58,419 nt of DNA from an uncultured Acidimicrobiales bacterium (lineage in GTDB: Bacteria > Actinomycetota > Acidimicrobiia > Acidimicrobiales > SHLQ01), in NCBI GenBank assembly GCA_938023735.1, contig CALJDK010000057.1:1-58419 (forward strand), given 5' to 3'. This document shows positions 50,239 to 58,390 of this stretch, in pieces (position 1 is the first letter of the stretch; each line of letters starts with the position of its first letter). Under the pieces are notes generated by a model. It did not search any database and had not been told where the DNA came from. It saw nothing but the letters and a program-made list of their open reading frames with translations. The translations under genes were made by a program, and so were the position numbers.

Positions 50239-50909
50239 GCTTCGAGACCTCCGAAGGACTGGCGCGACTTCGCAAAGAATACGAGGCGACCGGAATCGAG
50301 CCAGCCGATCTTGACCCCGATCCCATGGCTGCTTTTGATGCCTGGTTCACCCAGGCCCAAGACGCTGGCTGCACCGAACCAAACGCCATGGTTCTGAGCA
50401 CTGTCGATGCCGACGGATGGCCGAGCGCCCGCAACGTTCTGCTCAAAGGGCTCGATCGCAAAGCAGCGGGAAGCAGTACCGACGGCTTTCTGTTCTACAC
50501 CAACTACCAGAGCAGCAAGGGCGCCGACATCGACACCACGGGTCGAGCCGCACTTACCTTTAGTTGGCTGCAACTGCACCGGCAACTGCGGGTGAGCGGA
50601 CAGTGCATTCGGGTCGACGCTCCAGTCTCCGACGAGTACTTCGCACTCCGACCGCGGGGTAGTCAGCTTGGTGCATGGGCGTCGGATCAAAGCCGACCCG
50701 TGGCCGACCGGGCAGCGATGGAAGCACGGTTCGCCGAACTCGAAGAAGAATGGGACGACCGCGAGGTAACCCGTCCGCCTCATTGGGGCGGCTACCGGGT
50801 CGAGCCGCTACGAATCGAGTTTTGGCAAGGTCGACGCAATCGCATGCACGATCGCATCATGTACGAGCGATCAGGATCGGGCTGGTCGAGAACTCGACTG
50901 AACCCTTAA
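50235..50909 (+). CDS. pdxH: Pyridoxamine 5'-phosphate oxidase
   Basis: An FMN enzyme that makes pyridoxal 5'-phosphate. Length is 224 residues. Diagnostic parts are NAMVLSTVDADGWPSARNVLLKG in pieces (AMVLSTVDADG, SARNVLLKG), FYTNYQSSKG, LRVSGQ, RPRGSQLGAWAS and the C-terminal WGGYRVEPLRIEFWQGRRNRMHDR. Both FMN and substrate motifs are complete. The ATG overlaps the moaD-like stop (ATGA). Its end overlaps the convergent GGDEF-EAL gene by 4 nt, leaving no room for a terminator. Confidence 0.96.
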   Translation: MSFETSEGLARLRKEYEATGIEPADLDPDPMAAFDAWFTQAQDAGCTEPNAMVLSTVDADGWPSARNVLLKGLDRKAAGSSTDGFLFYTNYQSSKGADIDTTGRAALTFSWLQLHRQLRVSGQCIRVDAPVSDEYFALRPRGSQLGAWASDQSRPVADRAAMEARFAELEEEWDDREVTRPPHWGGYRVEPLRIEFWQGRRNRMHDRIMYERSGSGWSRTRLNP

Positions 50910-52933
50910 CCGAGACCGCCCTTGAGAAGCCTGACGGCGTCATCGAAGTCGGCCGGGCGGGCGTAGTAGTAGCCCTGCCCCAGATCGAAACCTGCGCTCC
51001 GCACAAACAGGTCGTCCTGTTTGGTTTCGATGCCTTCGGCCAGGGCACGGATACCGAGTGACTGACACATTGCGGCGATGGATCGCACGATCTGGCCTGC
51101 GCCATCGTCGGTGGTGACGTCGGCGATGAAAAGCCGGTCGAGTTTCAAGACATCGAGGGGGAGTTTGTGAAGAAGGTTGAGCGACGAGAATCCCGATCCG
51201 AAGTCGTCGAGCGCCAACTTCACTCCGAAGTCCTTGAGCGCCTCGAGGTGTTTGAGCGCCACATTGAAGTCGAGCATCATCGCGGACTCGGTAATTTCAA
51301 GAACAAGGCGTTCAGGGTGGAGCCCGGACTCACCCAGACCGTCGTACACCGTGTCGATGATCTCGGTGGACGCAAGCTGGCGGGGCGAAACGTTCACCGT
51401 GACGTACGGCGTCTTGCCGGTCATGTTCGTAAAGCGGACTGCGTCGCGGCAGGCCAAGCCGATCAGATAAGAACCGAGGGCGGTGATGCGTCCGCTGGCC
51501 TCAGCTTGGGCGATGAACTTGTCGGGCATGAGTCGGCCGTGTTCGTGATGGTCCCAACGACACAATCCCTCGAAGCCACAGATCTTTCCGTGTTCGAGAT
51601 CGACCAACGGCTGATACACAAGCACGAACTCTTCTTGTTCGAGCGCTGGGGCGAAGTCGTTGTCGAGGGCAAGGCGCTCGAGCAGTTGTTCGTGCATCGT
51701 GTCTTCAAAGACCGAGAAGGTGTTCTTGCCCTGATCCTTTGCCTCATACATCGCGACGTCGGCGTGAGTCGTAAAGGTCTCGGGGTCGATGCCGGATCCA
51801 TGATCGATTGCCACACCGACGCTGCATGTGACATCAAGGCGCAGCGAGCCGATATGGAACGGTTCGGCGAGTAGTTGCACGACACGAGCGGCGAGCCGGA
51901 TGCCTTCGCTGGCTTCGCCTTTGGCGTAGTCAGCGCAGAGGGCGAACTCGTCGCCCCCGAACCGGGCAACCAAGTCATGGTCGCGGGTGCAGGAACGGAG
52001 CCGGTTGCCGACTTCGCGCAGGAGCATGTCGCCGACCTCATGGCCGTGTGAGTCGTTGATGCGCTTGAAATCGTCGAGGTCGAGAAACACCAGAGCAGCG
52101 ATGCCATCTTGACGTTCGGCCCGGCTGAGGTTCTCTTTGAGTCGTTGGGTGAACTTGAGCCGGTTCGCGAGGCCAGTAACCGTGTCGTGGTACGCCTGAT
52201 GACTTAACTTGCTGGTGAGTTCGTTTCGCTCAGTGACGTCGCGAACGATTGCGGTCCAGAAGCTCTCGCCGCCACTTCGCCACGGTGCAAGCGAAACCTC
52301 AACCGGCACGACGCCATCGATACCGAGCGCATCACCGCTCTGATCTCGCAGAGCGACACTCTCATGATCAAGTGGAGGGAAGCCACGGATCAGTTCGGCA
52401 AGATGCGTCGTGCACAGCTCGGATTCGTGCCGGCCGAAAATGTTCTCGAGGGCCGGGTTGGTGCCAATGATTTTTCCGACCGAGTCGAGAAGAGCAATAC
52501 CATCGGTTGCAGCCTCGACCAGCGATCGATTTCGCTCTTCGGACTCGCGCAACGATTGCAACGTGCGCGCCTGGGTGCACGCGTAGCGGATCGTCCGGTC
52601 AAGAGCGCCGGCTGTGAGCCCGCTCTTCACCAGATAATCGGCTGCGCCTGCCTCCATTGCGGCCCGGTCAACCTCGTCATCGGCAAGGCCAGTTAGAAAG
52701 ATGAAGGGAAGCTTTGAGTTCTTGGTACGAGCGGCGAGAAGCACCTCAAGACCGGTTTCGGCACCGAGGCGGAAGTCGATAAGACAAACATCGAACGGGT
52801 TCTCGCCAAGCTGTTCGAGCGCCTCATCCTGATTGGTGACCCAGGTCAGCTCATAGCTCCCAGATGCCTCGTCGAGGAGGTCTTCGGTAATCATGAAGTC
52901 CTCCTCGTCATCTTCGATGAGAAGGACTTTCAT
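50906..52933 (-). CDS. REC-PAS-GGDEF-EAL c-di-GMP enzyme (response regulator)
   Basis: A 675-residue response regulator with an N-terminal receiver (residues 1-120, phosphate acceptor Asp53), a PAS domain (~130-235), a diguanylate cyclase domain (~245-410) and a phosphodiesterase domain (~420-670). The cyclase has intact GGDEF (326-330) and an inhibitory RxxD site (317-320) five residues before it. The phosphodiesterase motif reads EGL (455-457), an accepted EAL variant. Its other metal and catalytic residues are present: Asn514, Glu546, Asp576-Asp577, Lys597, Glu633 and Gln653. Both activities therefore look possible. It follows the single-domain receiver gene by 10 nt. The preferred start is the ATG beginning MKVLLIEDD. 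Confidence 0.94.
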   Translation of the reverse strand: MKVLLIEDDEEDFMITEDLLDEASGSYELTWVTNQDEALEQLGENPFDVCLIDFRLGAETGLEVLLAARTKNSKLPFIFLTGLADDEVDRAAMEAGAADYLVKSGLTAGALDRTIRYACTQARTLQSLRESEERNRSLVEAATDGIALLDSVGKIIGTNPALENIFGRHESELCTTHLAELIRGFPPLDHESVALRDQSGDALGIDGVVPVEVSLAPWRSGGESFWTAIVRDVTERNELTSKLSHQAYHDTVTGLANRLKFTQRLKENLSRAERQDGIAALVFLDLDDFKRINDSHGHEVGDMLLREVGNRLRSCTRDHDLVARFGGDEFALCADYAKGEASEGIRLAARVVQLLAEPFHIGSLRLDVTCSVGVAIDHGSGIDPETFTTHADVAMYEAKDQGKNTFSVFEDTMHEQLLERLALDNDFAPALEQEEFVLVYQPLVDLEHGKICGFEGLCRWDHHEHGRLMPDKFIAQAEASGRITALGSYLIGLACRDAVRFTNMTGKTPYVTVNVSPRQLASTEIIDTVYDGLGESGLHPERLVLEITESAMMLDFNVALKHLEALKDFGVKLALDDFGSGFSSLNLLHKLPLDVLKLDRLFIADVTTDDGAGQIVRSIAAMCQSLGIRALAEGIETKQDDLFVRSAGFDLGQGYYYARPADFDDAVRLLKGGLG

Positions 52934-52943
52934 AGAAAGTCCG

Positions 52944-53411
52944 TTAGGCGGCATGTCGGTTGCGGACCTCGTCGGAGGGAAGCTTGACGATCTGGATCCA
53001 GTACTCGCCAAGCGTCTTCATGGTCTCGACCAACGCATCGAAGGTGACCGGCTTGGTGATGAAGGAGTTCACGCCCAGGTCATAGGTCGACACAATGTCG
53101 GACTCGGCCTGGCTTGTCGTGAGGACGATGACGGGAATGCGACGCAGCTTGGGGTCGCTCTTCAAACGCTCGAGGGCTTCGCGGCCATCCATCCGTGGCA
53201 TGTTGAGGTCGAGCAGGATGATGTCGGGCGTTGGGGGTGGGTTCTCGGCGTAACGGCCTTCGCCTCGCAGGTATTCGAGAAGCTCTTCGCCGTCCTCGAC
53301 CGTGTCGAGCGTGTTGTTGACGCGACATTCTTCGAGGGCTTCGCGAGCCATCAGGCGATCATCGGGATCGTCATCGGCGAGTAGTAGACGTGCGACGTTT
53401 TCATTCGACAT
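52944..53411 (-). CDS. Single-domain response regulator, Rcp1-like
   Basis: A 155-residue stand-alone receiver: LLADDDPDDR acidic pocket, phosphate acceptor Asp68 in DIILLDLNMPRMDG, VLTTSQAESD and the TKPV Lys. The VEDGEELLEYLRGEG insertion and extended C-terminus resemble the Rcp1 type that partners phytochrome-like kinases. There is no output domain, so it probably works as a phosphotransfer intermediate or by protein contacts. It overlaps the upstream kinase gene by 11 nt. Confidence 0.93.
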   Translation of the reverse strand: MSNENVARLLLADDDPDDRLMAREALEECRVNNTLDTVEDGEELLEYLRGEGRYAENPPPTPDIILLDLNMPRMDGREALERLKSDPKLRRIPVIVLTTSQAESDIVSTYDLGVNSFITKPVTFDALVETMKTLGEYWIQIVKLPSDEVRNRHAA

Positions 53412-54807
53412 TTTCAGATACCTCTTCTTCAGGAGTTTTGGTGGGAGAACATTTCGTTGTGGCCTGACCGGCCGTACTTTTAGATCGTGGGAGGGTGAGG
53501 GTGAACGCGCTTCCGACACCCGACTCGCTTTGCACCGAGATGGTGCCGTCGTGGCGATCGAGAACTCGGCGGCAAATGGCCAGCCCAATTCCTGATCCGG
53601 CGTAGTCGGCAGTGGAGTGAAGTCGCTTGAACGGCTCGAAGACCCGATCGGCGTACTTCTGGTCGAAACCAATCCCGTTGTCGGCGACGGTGATGCGGTG
53701 GACATCGGGTTCGCTGTCATCACAGGTCACGGTGACGACGAGCGGCTTCACGGGTCGGCGGTACTTAATGGCGTTACCGATGAGGGTGGTAAAGACTTGG
53801 TTAAACTGACCGGTGTCAACCATCAGCGTAGGAAGCGATTGGTCAACCTCGATGGTTGCGCCCAGGCTAGAGAACTCTCGTTCGTGAGCACCGATCACTG
53901 CGTCGAGTAGCGACGACAAACTGATCCGCTGCAACTTCAACGCCGACGAAGAAACTCGCGAGTACCGCAGAAGGTCGTTGATAAGCACCTGCATTTGCCG
54001 GGATGCGCCTTGCATTCGCTGCAGGTTGGCGAGTGAGTCCTCAGTGAGGCGTTCGCTTGCCTTCGATTCGAGACGGTCTCCAAATGCTTGGATCTTCCGC
54101 AACGGTTCCTGAAGGTCGTGAGACGCCACGTAGGCGAAGTCCTCAAGATCCCGGTTGCTTTCGGTGAGTCGTTCATTGGCCGCATGCAACTCATCGCTCT
54201 GTTTCTCGACCAGCGCCAAGGCTCGGCATTTCTCGATTCCGAAAGCCAGTACCTGGGCGGCCCGTTCGAGCAGTTGCAAGCGTCGAGGGTCGAGGGTGAC
54301 ATCGCCGATGCTGTACACATTGAGAACGCCTATTGGCTCGGCCGCGTGCACGGGGTAGATCTGAGTCTCAAAACAACCGAGATCGAGCACCTTGAAAACG
54401 AGGTCGGTGTAGTCGTCGGTGACCGGGATGTCAGGGGCGCCAGCTGTCAACCCTGCAGCGATGGTCTTGTTGATTTGGAGTGCGTGGCCTTCGAAGGACC
54501 CCAACACGCCGAGATCGGTATGGATGAGGTCAACGAGTTCGGGGCTCGCGTTGGACAAAAGACCGTCCGACGACGCCCCCCTACCCCGGATGTCGAAGGA
54601 AATGAGTCGACCTGCTGCGGGGTCGAGGCGCCGTAGGACGATTCCGGCCGATGCCTTCATCTGGTCAAGTCGCACAAGCACGGCTTCGATGAGTTCATCC
54701 TCGTTGCGGTGCACGTTCACCAATTGCACGATGTCGAGGAAGATCTGCAGGTCGTCGGTGTGAGCGGTGGATTCGCTAGCTGTGGTGGCAGCAGAGGTGG
54801 TGGTCAT
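53401..54807 (-). CDS. GAF-domain histidine kinase
   Basis: A soluble sensor kinase of 468 residues with no membrane helix. Residues ~20-195 form a GAF-like sensor, ~196-225 a coiled coil, and the HisKA dimerisation domain carries VASHDLQEPLRKI with phospho-accepting His230. The ATPase domain has GNAIKYR (N box), VADNGIGFD and GSGIGLAICRRVL. No bilin-binding Cys in a phytochrome context is seen, although the H-box resembles phytochrome-type kinases. It is coupled to the kinase-like gene upstream (ATGA) and to the receiver gene downstream, so it is the likely phosphoryl donor of this operon. Confidence 0.92.
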   Translation of the reverse strand: MTTTSAATTASESTAHTDDLQIFLDIVQLVNVHRNEDELIEAVLVRLDQMKASAGIVLRRLDPAAGRLISFDIRGRGASSDGLLSNASPELVDLIHTDLGVLGSFEGHALQINKTIAAGLTAGAPDIPVTDDYTDLVFKVLDLGCFETQIYPVHAAEPIGVLNVYSIGDVTLDPRRLQLLERAAQVLAFGIEKCRALALVEKQSDELHAANERLTESNRDLEDFAYVASHDLQEPLRKIQAFGDRLESKASERLTEDSLANLQRMQGASRQMQVLINDLLRYSRVSSSALKLQRISLSSLLDAVIGAHEREFSSLGATIEVDQSLPTLMVDTGQFNQVFTTLIGNAIKYRRPVKPLVVTVTCDDSEPDVHRITVADNGIGFDQKYADRVFEPFKRLHSTADYAGSGIGLAICRRVLDRHDGTISVQSESGVGSAFTLTLPRSKSTAGQATTKCSPTKTPEEEVSENVE

Positions 54808-56144
54808 GCCGTCTCCTCGTCGCCGGCGACAGCATCAACTGAAGAGGGTGCGGCTGAAGAGGGCGTGGCAACCGTCGGGAAGTAGAGAAGAAAAGTCGCT
54901 CCGTCGCCGGGTGCGCTCTTGGCCGTGAGCCAGCCATTGTGTCTGCTCACAATGCGCTTACAGACCGACAGGCCAATTCCCGACCCGCTGTAGTCACTGG
55001 CCCCGTGGAGACGCTGAAAAGGCCGGAAGATCTTGTCGTGAAATTTCGCGTCGAATCCGATGCCGTTGTCCGAGACGGTGATGATGCGATACGAGTCGGT
55101 CGTGTTGCTCCACGAGACCTCGATGCGTGGCGCAACGTCGGGAGCCCGAAACTTGATGGCGTTACCAATGAGGTTCTGGAACAGCTGCCGCAGTTGTGTG
55201 CTGTTGCCAATAATGGTTGGCAACTCGCCGATCTTTATGACGGCGTTGGCGTCAGCGATGGCGACTTCAAGGTCGCTCAAGACATCGACGACGATGAGTT
55301 CGAGGTCGGTCGGTTCGTGTTGGGCGTCGTTGGTATGAACGCTCGAAAAGGTCAGCAGGTCGTTGATGAGGCGTTGCATCCGGTCGCTTGCGCTGTGAAT
55401 GCGCGCAAGGTAATCGAGTTCTCGTTCGCTGAGTTTGGCGATCCCTGAGCGTTCGAGCCGGTCTCCGTAGGTGATGATTTTGCGAAGCGGATCTTGAAGG
55501 TCGCTCGACGCCATCTGGGCAAAGCTCTGAAAGTCGCGATTGCTCACTTCAAGCTTGTGGTGAAGCGAACTCATTTCGGCGAGCTGATCTGCCGCTTCAT
55601 CGACGGAGTCGATCTTCTCGAGGGTCATCGCGACGACCGAACCAAGAACGTTGAGCGCCTCGATAAGTTCGGGATTGAGCCCTTCGGGGTTTCCTCCGAT
55701 GATCCAAAACGCACCGATTGGTTCGACGGTGCCGACGAGCGGCATACAGATGACATCGATGTCTCCGTCATCGCGCCGTTCGGCCAATGCGTCGTCCCAA
55801 CCGGCGGAGTCGACGCCCTCGGGCGCGACGGGTGGGCTCTCAAACCGGAAGCGCAACTGCGCTCCGCTGTCTGCGCTGTAGTGCGGAGGAATTCGGAAAC
55901 TCTCGGGCAAATGTTCGAGCTCCACCGGCTGGCCGAACGCTTTGACCCAGACCTGAGTCGGGGCGTCATTTCGTAATGCTCCGGCTCGACGCACCCCGTC
56001 GATTCGGGAGAGAAACTCGACGGCCTGTGGGAGGACGTCGTCGCTCTTGGTCAGGGGCGCGATCTTACCGATCAGCTCCTCGACCTGTGCCAGAACCGCA
56101 TCGGCATGAACCGATTCAGTGCTGCGAATCCCCGCTGCCTGCAT
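54804..56144 (-). CDS. Histidine kinase-like protein lacking the phospho-accepting His
   Basis: A 446-residue paralogue of the neighbouring kinase: GAF-like sensor (~20-180), coiled coil, HisKA-like helix pair and ATPase domain. The H-box reads MASSDLQDPLRKI, with Ser214 (codon AGC at 55503-55505) where the neighbour has His230. The ATPase domain keeps GNAIKFR, VSDNGIGFD, FRPFQRLH and GSGIGLSVCKRIV, so ATP binding should be possible. It may act only in heterodimers with the intact kinase, phosphorylating its partner in trans, or as a regulator. It is the first gene of the operon and overlaps the next by 4 nt. Confidence 0.9.
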   Translation of the reverse strand: MQAAGIRSTESVHADAVLAQVEELIGKIAPLTKSDDVLPQAVEFLSRIDGVRRAGALRNDAPTQVWVKAFGQPVELEHLPESFRIPPHYSADSGAQLRFRFESPPVAPEGVDSAGWDDALAERRDDGDIDVICMPLVGTVEPIGAFWIIGGNPEGLNPELIEALNVLGSVVAMTLEKIDSVDEAADQLAEMSSLHHKLEVSNRDFQSFAQMASSDLQDPLRKIITYGDRLERSGIAKLSERELDYLARIHSASDRMQRLINDLLTFSSVHTNDAQHEPTDLELIVVDVLSDLEVAIADANAVIKIGELPTIIGNSTQLRQLFQNLIGNAIKFRAPDVAPRIEVSWSNTTDSYRIITVSDNGIGFDAKFHDKIFRPFQRLHGASDYSGSGIGLSVCKRIVSRHNGWLTAKSAPGDGATFLLYFPTVATPSSAAPSSVDAVAGDEETA

Positions 56145-56266
56145 AGTTGCTAATCGGCGAACCTTGCAGCTTGCTTAACCAATCTGAAGGCCTGATCAAC
56201 GAATTTGACCAAAATGTCTAGCATTTGTCATGCAAATGGGTCCTGCGGCTTTGCCGAAGAGTTGCG

Positions 56267-56878
56267 CTAAGGCTCGACCCACGTCGAAATAGCTTCCGAA
56301 AGGCTCGCAATGAACACATCAACCTGGGGGGCTCTGCTGGCCCCACCATGATCGCTCCAGTTGTGTTCATCCCAGTTCCAACGCAGCGTGGGTGGCAGCT
56401 CGATCTGCACGCCGCCCTTCGCCGGACGATTTACCGGGTTATCGGGGTGCATACCCCGAAGCTCTCGGGGAATATCGTCAAGCACCCATCGGGCCTCGTA
56501 CTTCGGCATATCCTCAGACAGCTGTTTCGCGAGGTGCTCGGCAAGATCACGATTGGACCCTCCGAGCAGGATGACGCGGCGCAGATGATCGCGGCCATAC
56601 CCATGAAGGGCAATCGCAGTGTCGACGTGGCCAAGAAAACCGCTGAGCGACAACGAGTCGGCGGGGTCGACATACTTCGACGAAATGTGGGTGTGAGCTT
56701 CCTCGGAGTGAATGACGCCGTAGTACGACGACAACGTGGCCGTGGCGACCTCACCGGCGATGAGATCGGTGACCTTCTCGAGATAGCCGCCGTGGAACGC
56801 CATAACCCCGAAGGTGGAGCGCAGCTCAAGAACTTCGGTGACCCCTGGGGTTTGAAGATGATCTGCGAAGACGCCCAC
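56267..56878 (-). CDS. Poly-gamma-glutamate hydrolase-family protein
   Basis: A 203-residue protein resembling the phage PghP/YndL-type gamma-PGA hydrolases, zinc peptidases with a carboxypeptidase-like fold. Similar segments are FGVMAFHGGYLEKVTDLIAGE (one His), DTAIALHGYGRD (second His), VILLGGSNRDLAEHLAKQL and RELRGMHPDNPVNRP. The family usually has an N-terminal HGG...E motif, and HGGYLEK matches it. There is no obvious signal peptide. GTG start with poor ribosome site. No gamma-PGA synthesis genes are nearby, so the natural substrate is open. Confidence 0.75.
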   Translation of the reverse strand: MGVFADHLQTPGVTEVLELRSTFGVMAFHGGYLEKVTDLIAGEVATATLSSYYGVIHSEEAHTHISSKYVDPADSLSLSGFLGHVDTAIALHGYGRDHLRRVILLGGSNRDLAEHLAKQLSEDMPKYEARWVLDDIPRELRGMHPDNPVNRPAKGGVQIELPPTLRWNWDEHNWSDHGGASRAPQVDVFIASLSEAISTWVEP

Positions 56879-56947
56879 GGCCCCCGATGCTAGACCGAGC
56901 CACCTGTTGAACCAGTGGTCGATCCAGGCTTTGAGCGCAACGCGGGC

Positions 56948-57442
56948 TCAAAGGAGCTCGTCGTTGATGATGTCGGTAAGACCTTCGGCATCGAGCACAC
57001 CCGAGTGCGTTCTGATCACTTCACCATCGGCGCTTACAAAGACGGTGGTTGGCATTGCCAGCGCATTGAGCGATTGGAAGAGCTGCCCGTCGGGGTCGCT
57101 ACCAATGTCGAAGGTGACGCCGGTTCGTTCAATGAGCTCAAGTGCGTCAGCCGGACGGTCGCGTTGTGCCACGCCGACGAAGGTGACATCGTCGCCAAGT
57201 GCCTCATGAACCGCCTGGAAGTCGGGAAGCTCGGCGACACACGATGGGCACCACGAGGCGAAGAAGTTGATGACGACTGGTTGGCCCTGGAGCTCGGCAA
57301 CGGCCGCTTCGTCGATAAGCGGAAGCTCGGCATCTGCGGCCGCTGAGCCTTCAGTTCCGGTGGCCGTGTCAGTGGTGGATCCACAGGCGGCGGCGAGGAG
57401 GACGAGCGCAAGCAAGGTGGTGATGATTCGAGTTACACGCAT
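56948..57442 (-). CDS. TlpA-like thioredoxin-fold lipoprotein
   Basis: A 164-residue thiol-disulfide protein exported as a lipoprotein: signal peptide ending LLAAACGS with the lipobox Cys at about residue 20, a short Thr/Ala-rich linker, then the TlpA/ResA fold with active site FFASWCPSC and the cis-Pro region LAMPTTVFV. It would reduce or oxidise exported thiols, for example apocytochrome c cysteines before haem attachment, which would suit the cytochromes encoded elsewhere in the window. ATG at 57442 with a GGGAAAGG ribosome site. Confidence 0.92.
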   Translation of the reverse strand: MRVTRIITTLLALVLLAAACGSTTDTATGTEGSAAADAELPLIDEAAVAELQGQPVVINFFASWCPSCVAELPDFQAVHEALGDDVTFVGVAQRDRPADALELIERTGVTFDIGSDPDGQLFQSLNALAMPTTVFVSADGEVIRTHSGVLDAEGLTDIINDELL

Positions 57443-57585
57443 TTGGAGACCTTTCCCTTTTGGGTGAAATCATGAACCCACCGACCGAGCGCCGGATTCC
57501 CTAACTCAACGCGAAACCTGGCCAGATCGTTCCCGCCGATGGCATTCAGCGTAGGACCGCCAGTCCAAAGCCAACTCTAGGGGCC

Positions 57586-57624
57586 AAAACCTCAGCGGGG
57601 CCCGCGCCGCAGCGCAGGCCCCGC
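57586..57624 (-). terminator. Terminator after whiB7
   Basis: On the minus strand GCGGGGCC pairs with GGCCCCGC (8 bp, GC-rich loop that can pair further) a few bases after the whiB7 stop, followed by TGAGG and TTTT at 57589-57586. Confidence 0.75.
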
Positions 57625-57630
57625 AATCCT

Positions 57631-57999
57631 TCAAGCAGTGCTTGCCAACTCCCGAAGGTGCACGGGAATCGGGACTACCGGAAGCTCGTCCTCAGGACGA
57701 GCAACCTTTGGCGGGCGACCCCGACGACGCTTTTGCGCAACCATCCGACCGTTCAGGAACAGCTGCCCGCCCCACACGCCCCATGGCTCTTTGCGGTCGA
57801 GCGCCCCTTCAAGGCACTCGGCCAGCACCGGGCATTCGGCGCAAATACGCTTCGCCGCTGCGATATCTCCGAGATCCTCGGAGAAGTAAATGTCGCTCGC
57901 GACGGTGATGTCACGGCACGCCGAAAGCGCTTCCCACGAGTTGTCGCCCGTTGCCGTGGCGGTGTCCAAGCTGTTGATGATGTCCAGAGGGGCTCGCAT
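57631..57999 (-). CDS. whiB7: WhiB7-type Wbl transcription factor
   Basis: A 122-residue WhiB-like iron-sulfur protein. Cys28, Cys53, Cys56 and Cys62 bind the [4Fe-4S] cluster, and EPWGVWGG (from residue 71) is the sigma-A-contacting turn. A C-terminal AT-hook RRRGRPPK (91-98) is the hallmark that separates WhiB7 from other Wbl proteins, and the segment from EPWGVWGG to the hook resembles M. tuberculosis WhiB7. About 20 further residues follow the hook. WhiB7 activates intrinsic antibiotic-resistance genes with sigma A. ATG at 57999 has AGGAGAGAGG upstream. The ABC-F gene at 13120 would be a plausible type of target. Confidence 0.9.
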   Translation of the reverse strand: MRAPLDIINSLDTATATGDNSWEALSACRDITVASDIYFSEDLGDIAAAKRICAECPVLAECLEGALDRKEPWGVWGGQLFLNGRMVAQKRRRGRPPKVARPEDELPVVPIPVHLRELASTA

Positions 58000-58017
58000 G
58001 GGAACCTCTCTCCTTCT

Positions 58018-58030
58018 CCGCCAATGGCGG
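58018..58030. promoter_or_regulatory. Short inverted repeat beside the whiB7 ribosome site
   Basis: CCGCCAATGGCGG has 6-bp arms around one base and abuts the GGAGAAGGAGAGAGG ribosome site of whiB7 on the minus strand. In RNA only a very tight hairpin could form, so a protein-binding site or chance is also possible. Confidence 0.3.
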
Positions 58031-58140
58031 TTCAGTGGTTTCGGGACCTCTGGCGAAGCCCTAGCCGATTGTTGGATGTCTCTAGGTGGATAAATGCGTG
58101 GGGGGATTTGGGGGACCTGCTGGGCTGTCGGAGATACTCG

Positions 58141-58179
58141 GCCCGAAAAAGCAGAAAGGCCGTCGATTTCTCGACGGCC
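58141..58179 (-). terminator. Terminator/attenuator hairpin in the whiB7 leader
   Basis: GGCCGTCGA pairs perfectly with TCGACGGCC around a 4-nt loop (58158-58179). On the minus strand it is followed by TTTCTGCTTTTT. It lies 28 nt after the stop of the 60-codon ORF and ~140 nt before whiB7. whiB7 leaders in other actinobacteria contain a short ORF and a terminator that control readthrough, so this could be the attenuator. Confidence 0.8.
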
Positions 58180-58196
58180 TCCGGAATCTTCGATTG

Positions 58197-58210
58197 TGAG
58201 TAGATACTCA
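58197..58210. repeat. 14-bp inverted repeat at the end of the upstream ORF
   Basis: TGAGTAGATACTCA has perfect 6-bp arms around GA and includes the stop codon of the 60-codon ORF. It could form an alternative structure with, or before, the downstream terminator hairpin. Confidence 0.4.
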
Positions 58211-58390
58211 GTCGAAACGATCCTTCGGCCGCTGGCGCTTGGTGCCAAACTCGGTGACCACATTCGCCTTGGAAACACCGGGAAGGGTGGCCCAATGGGT
58301 GATGGCAATCGAGGCAGGACGGCACGCGCGTGCGAGGTCGGCTGCCGGATACACCGGTGCCTGCATCTCGTTACGCATCGTGGCTGCCAT
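58208..58390 (-). CDS. 60-codon ORF upstream of whiB7, unknown
   Basis: An ORF beginning MAATMRNEMQAPVYPAADL and ending in a basic stretch (TKRQRPKDRFD). It has no membrane helix or known motif. The ribosome site is weak (GAAAG about 15 nt upstream). Its stop is 28 nt before the terminator hairpin. It is either an independent small protein with its own terminator or a long version of the whiB7 leader ORF. The window ends 29 nt upstream of it, so its promoter is not visible. Confidence 0.55.
   Translation of the reverse strand: MAATMRNEMQAPVYPAADLARACRPASIAITHWATLPGVSKANVVTEFGTKRQRPKDRFD

Noticed and set aside
53401..54807. Bacteriophytochrome photoreceptor kinase
   Set aside because: The H-box and the Rcp1-like partner recall phytochrome systems, but no bilin-binding Cys context, PAS knot or PHY domain is visible.
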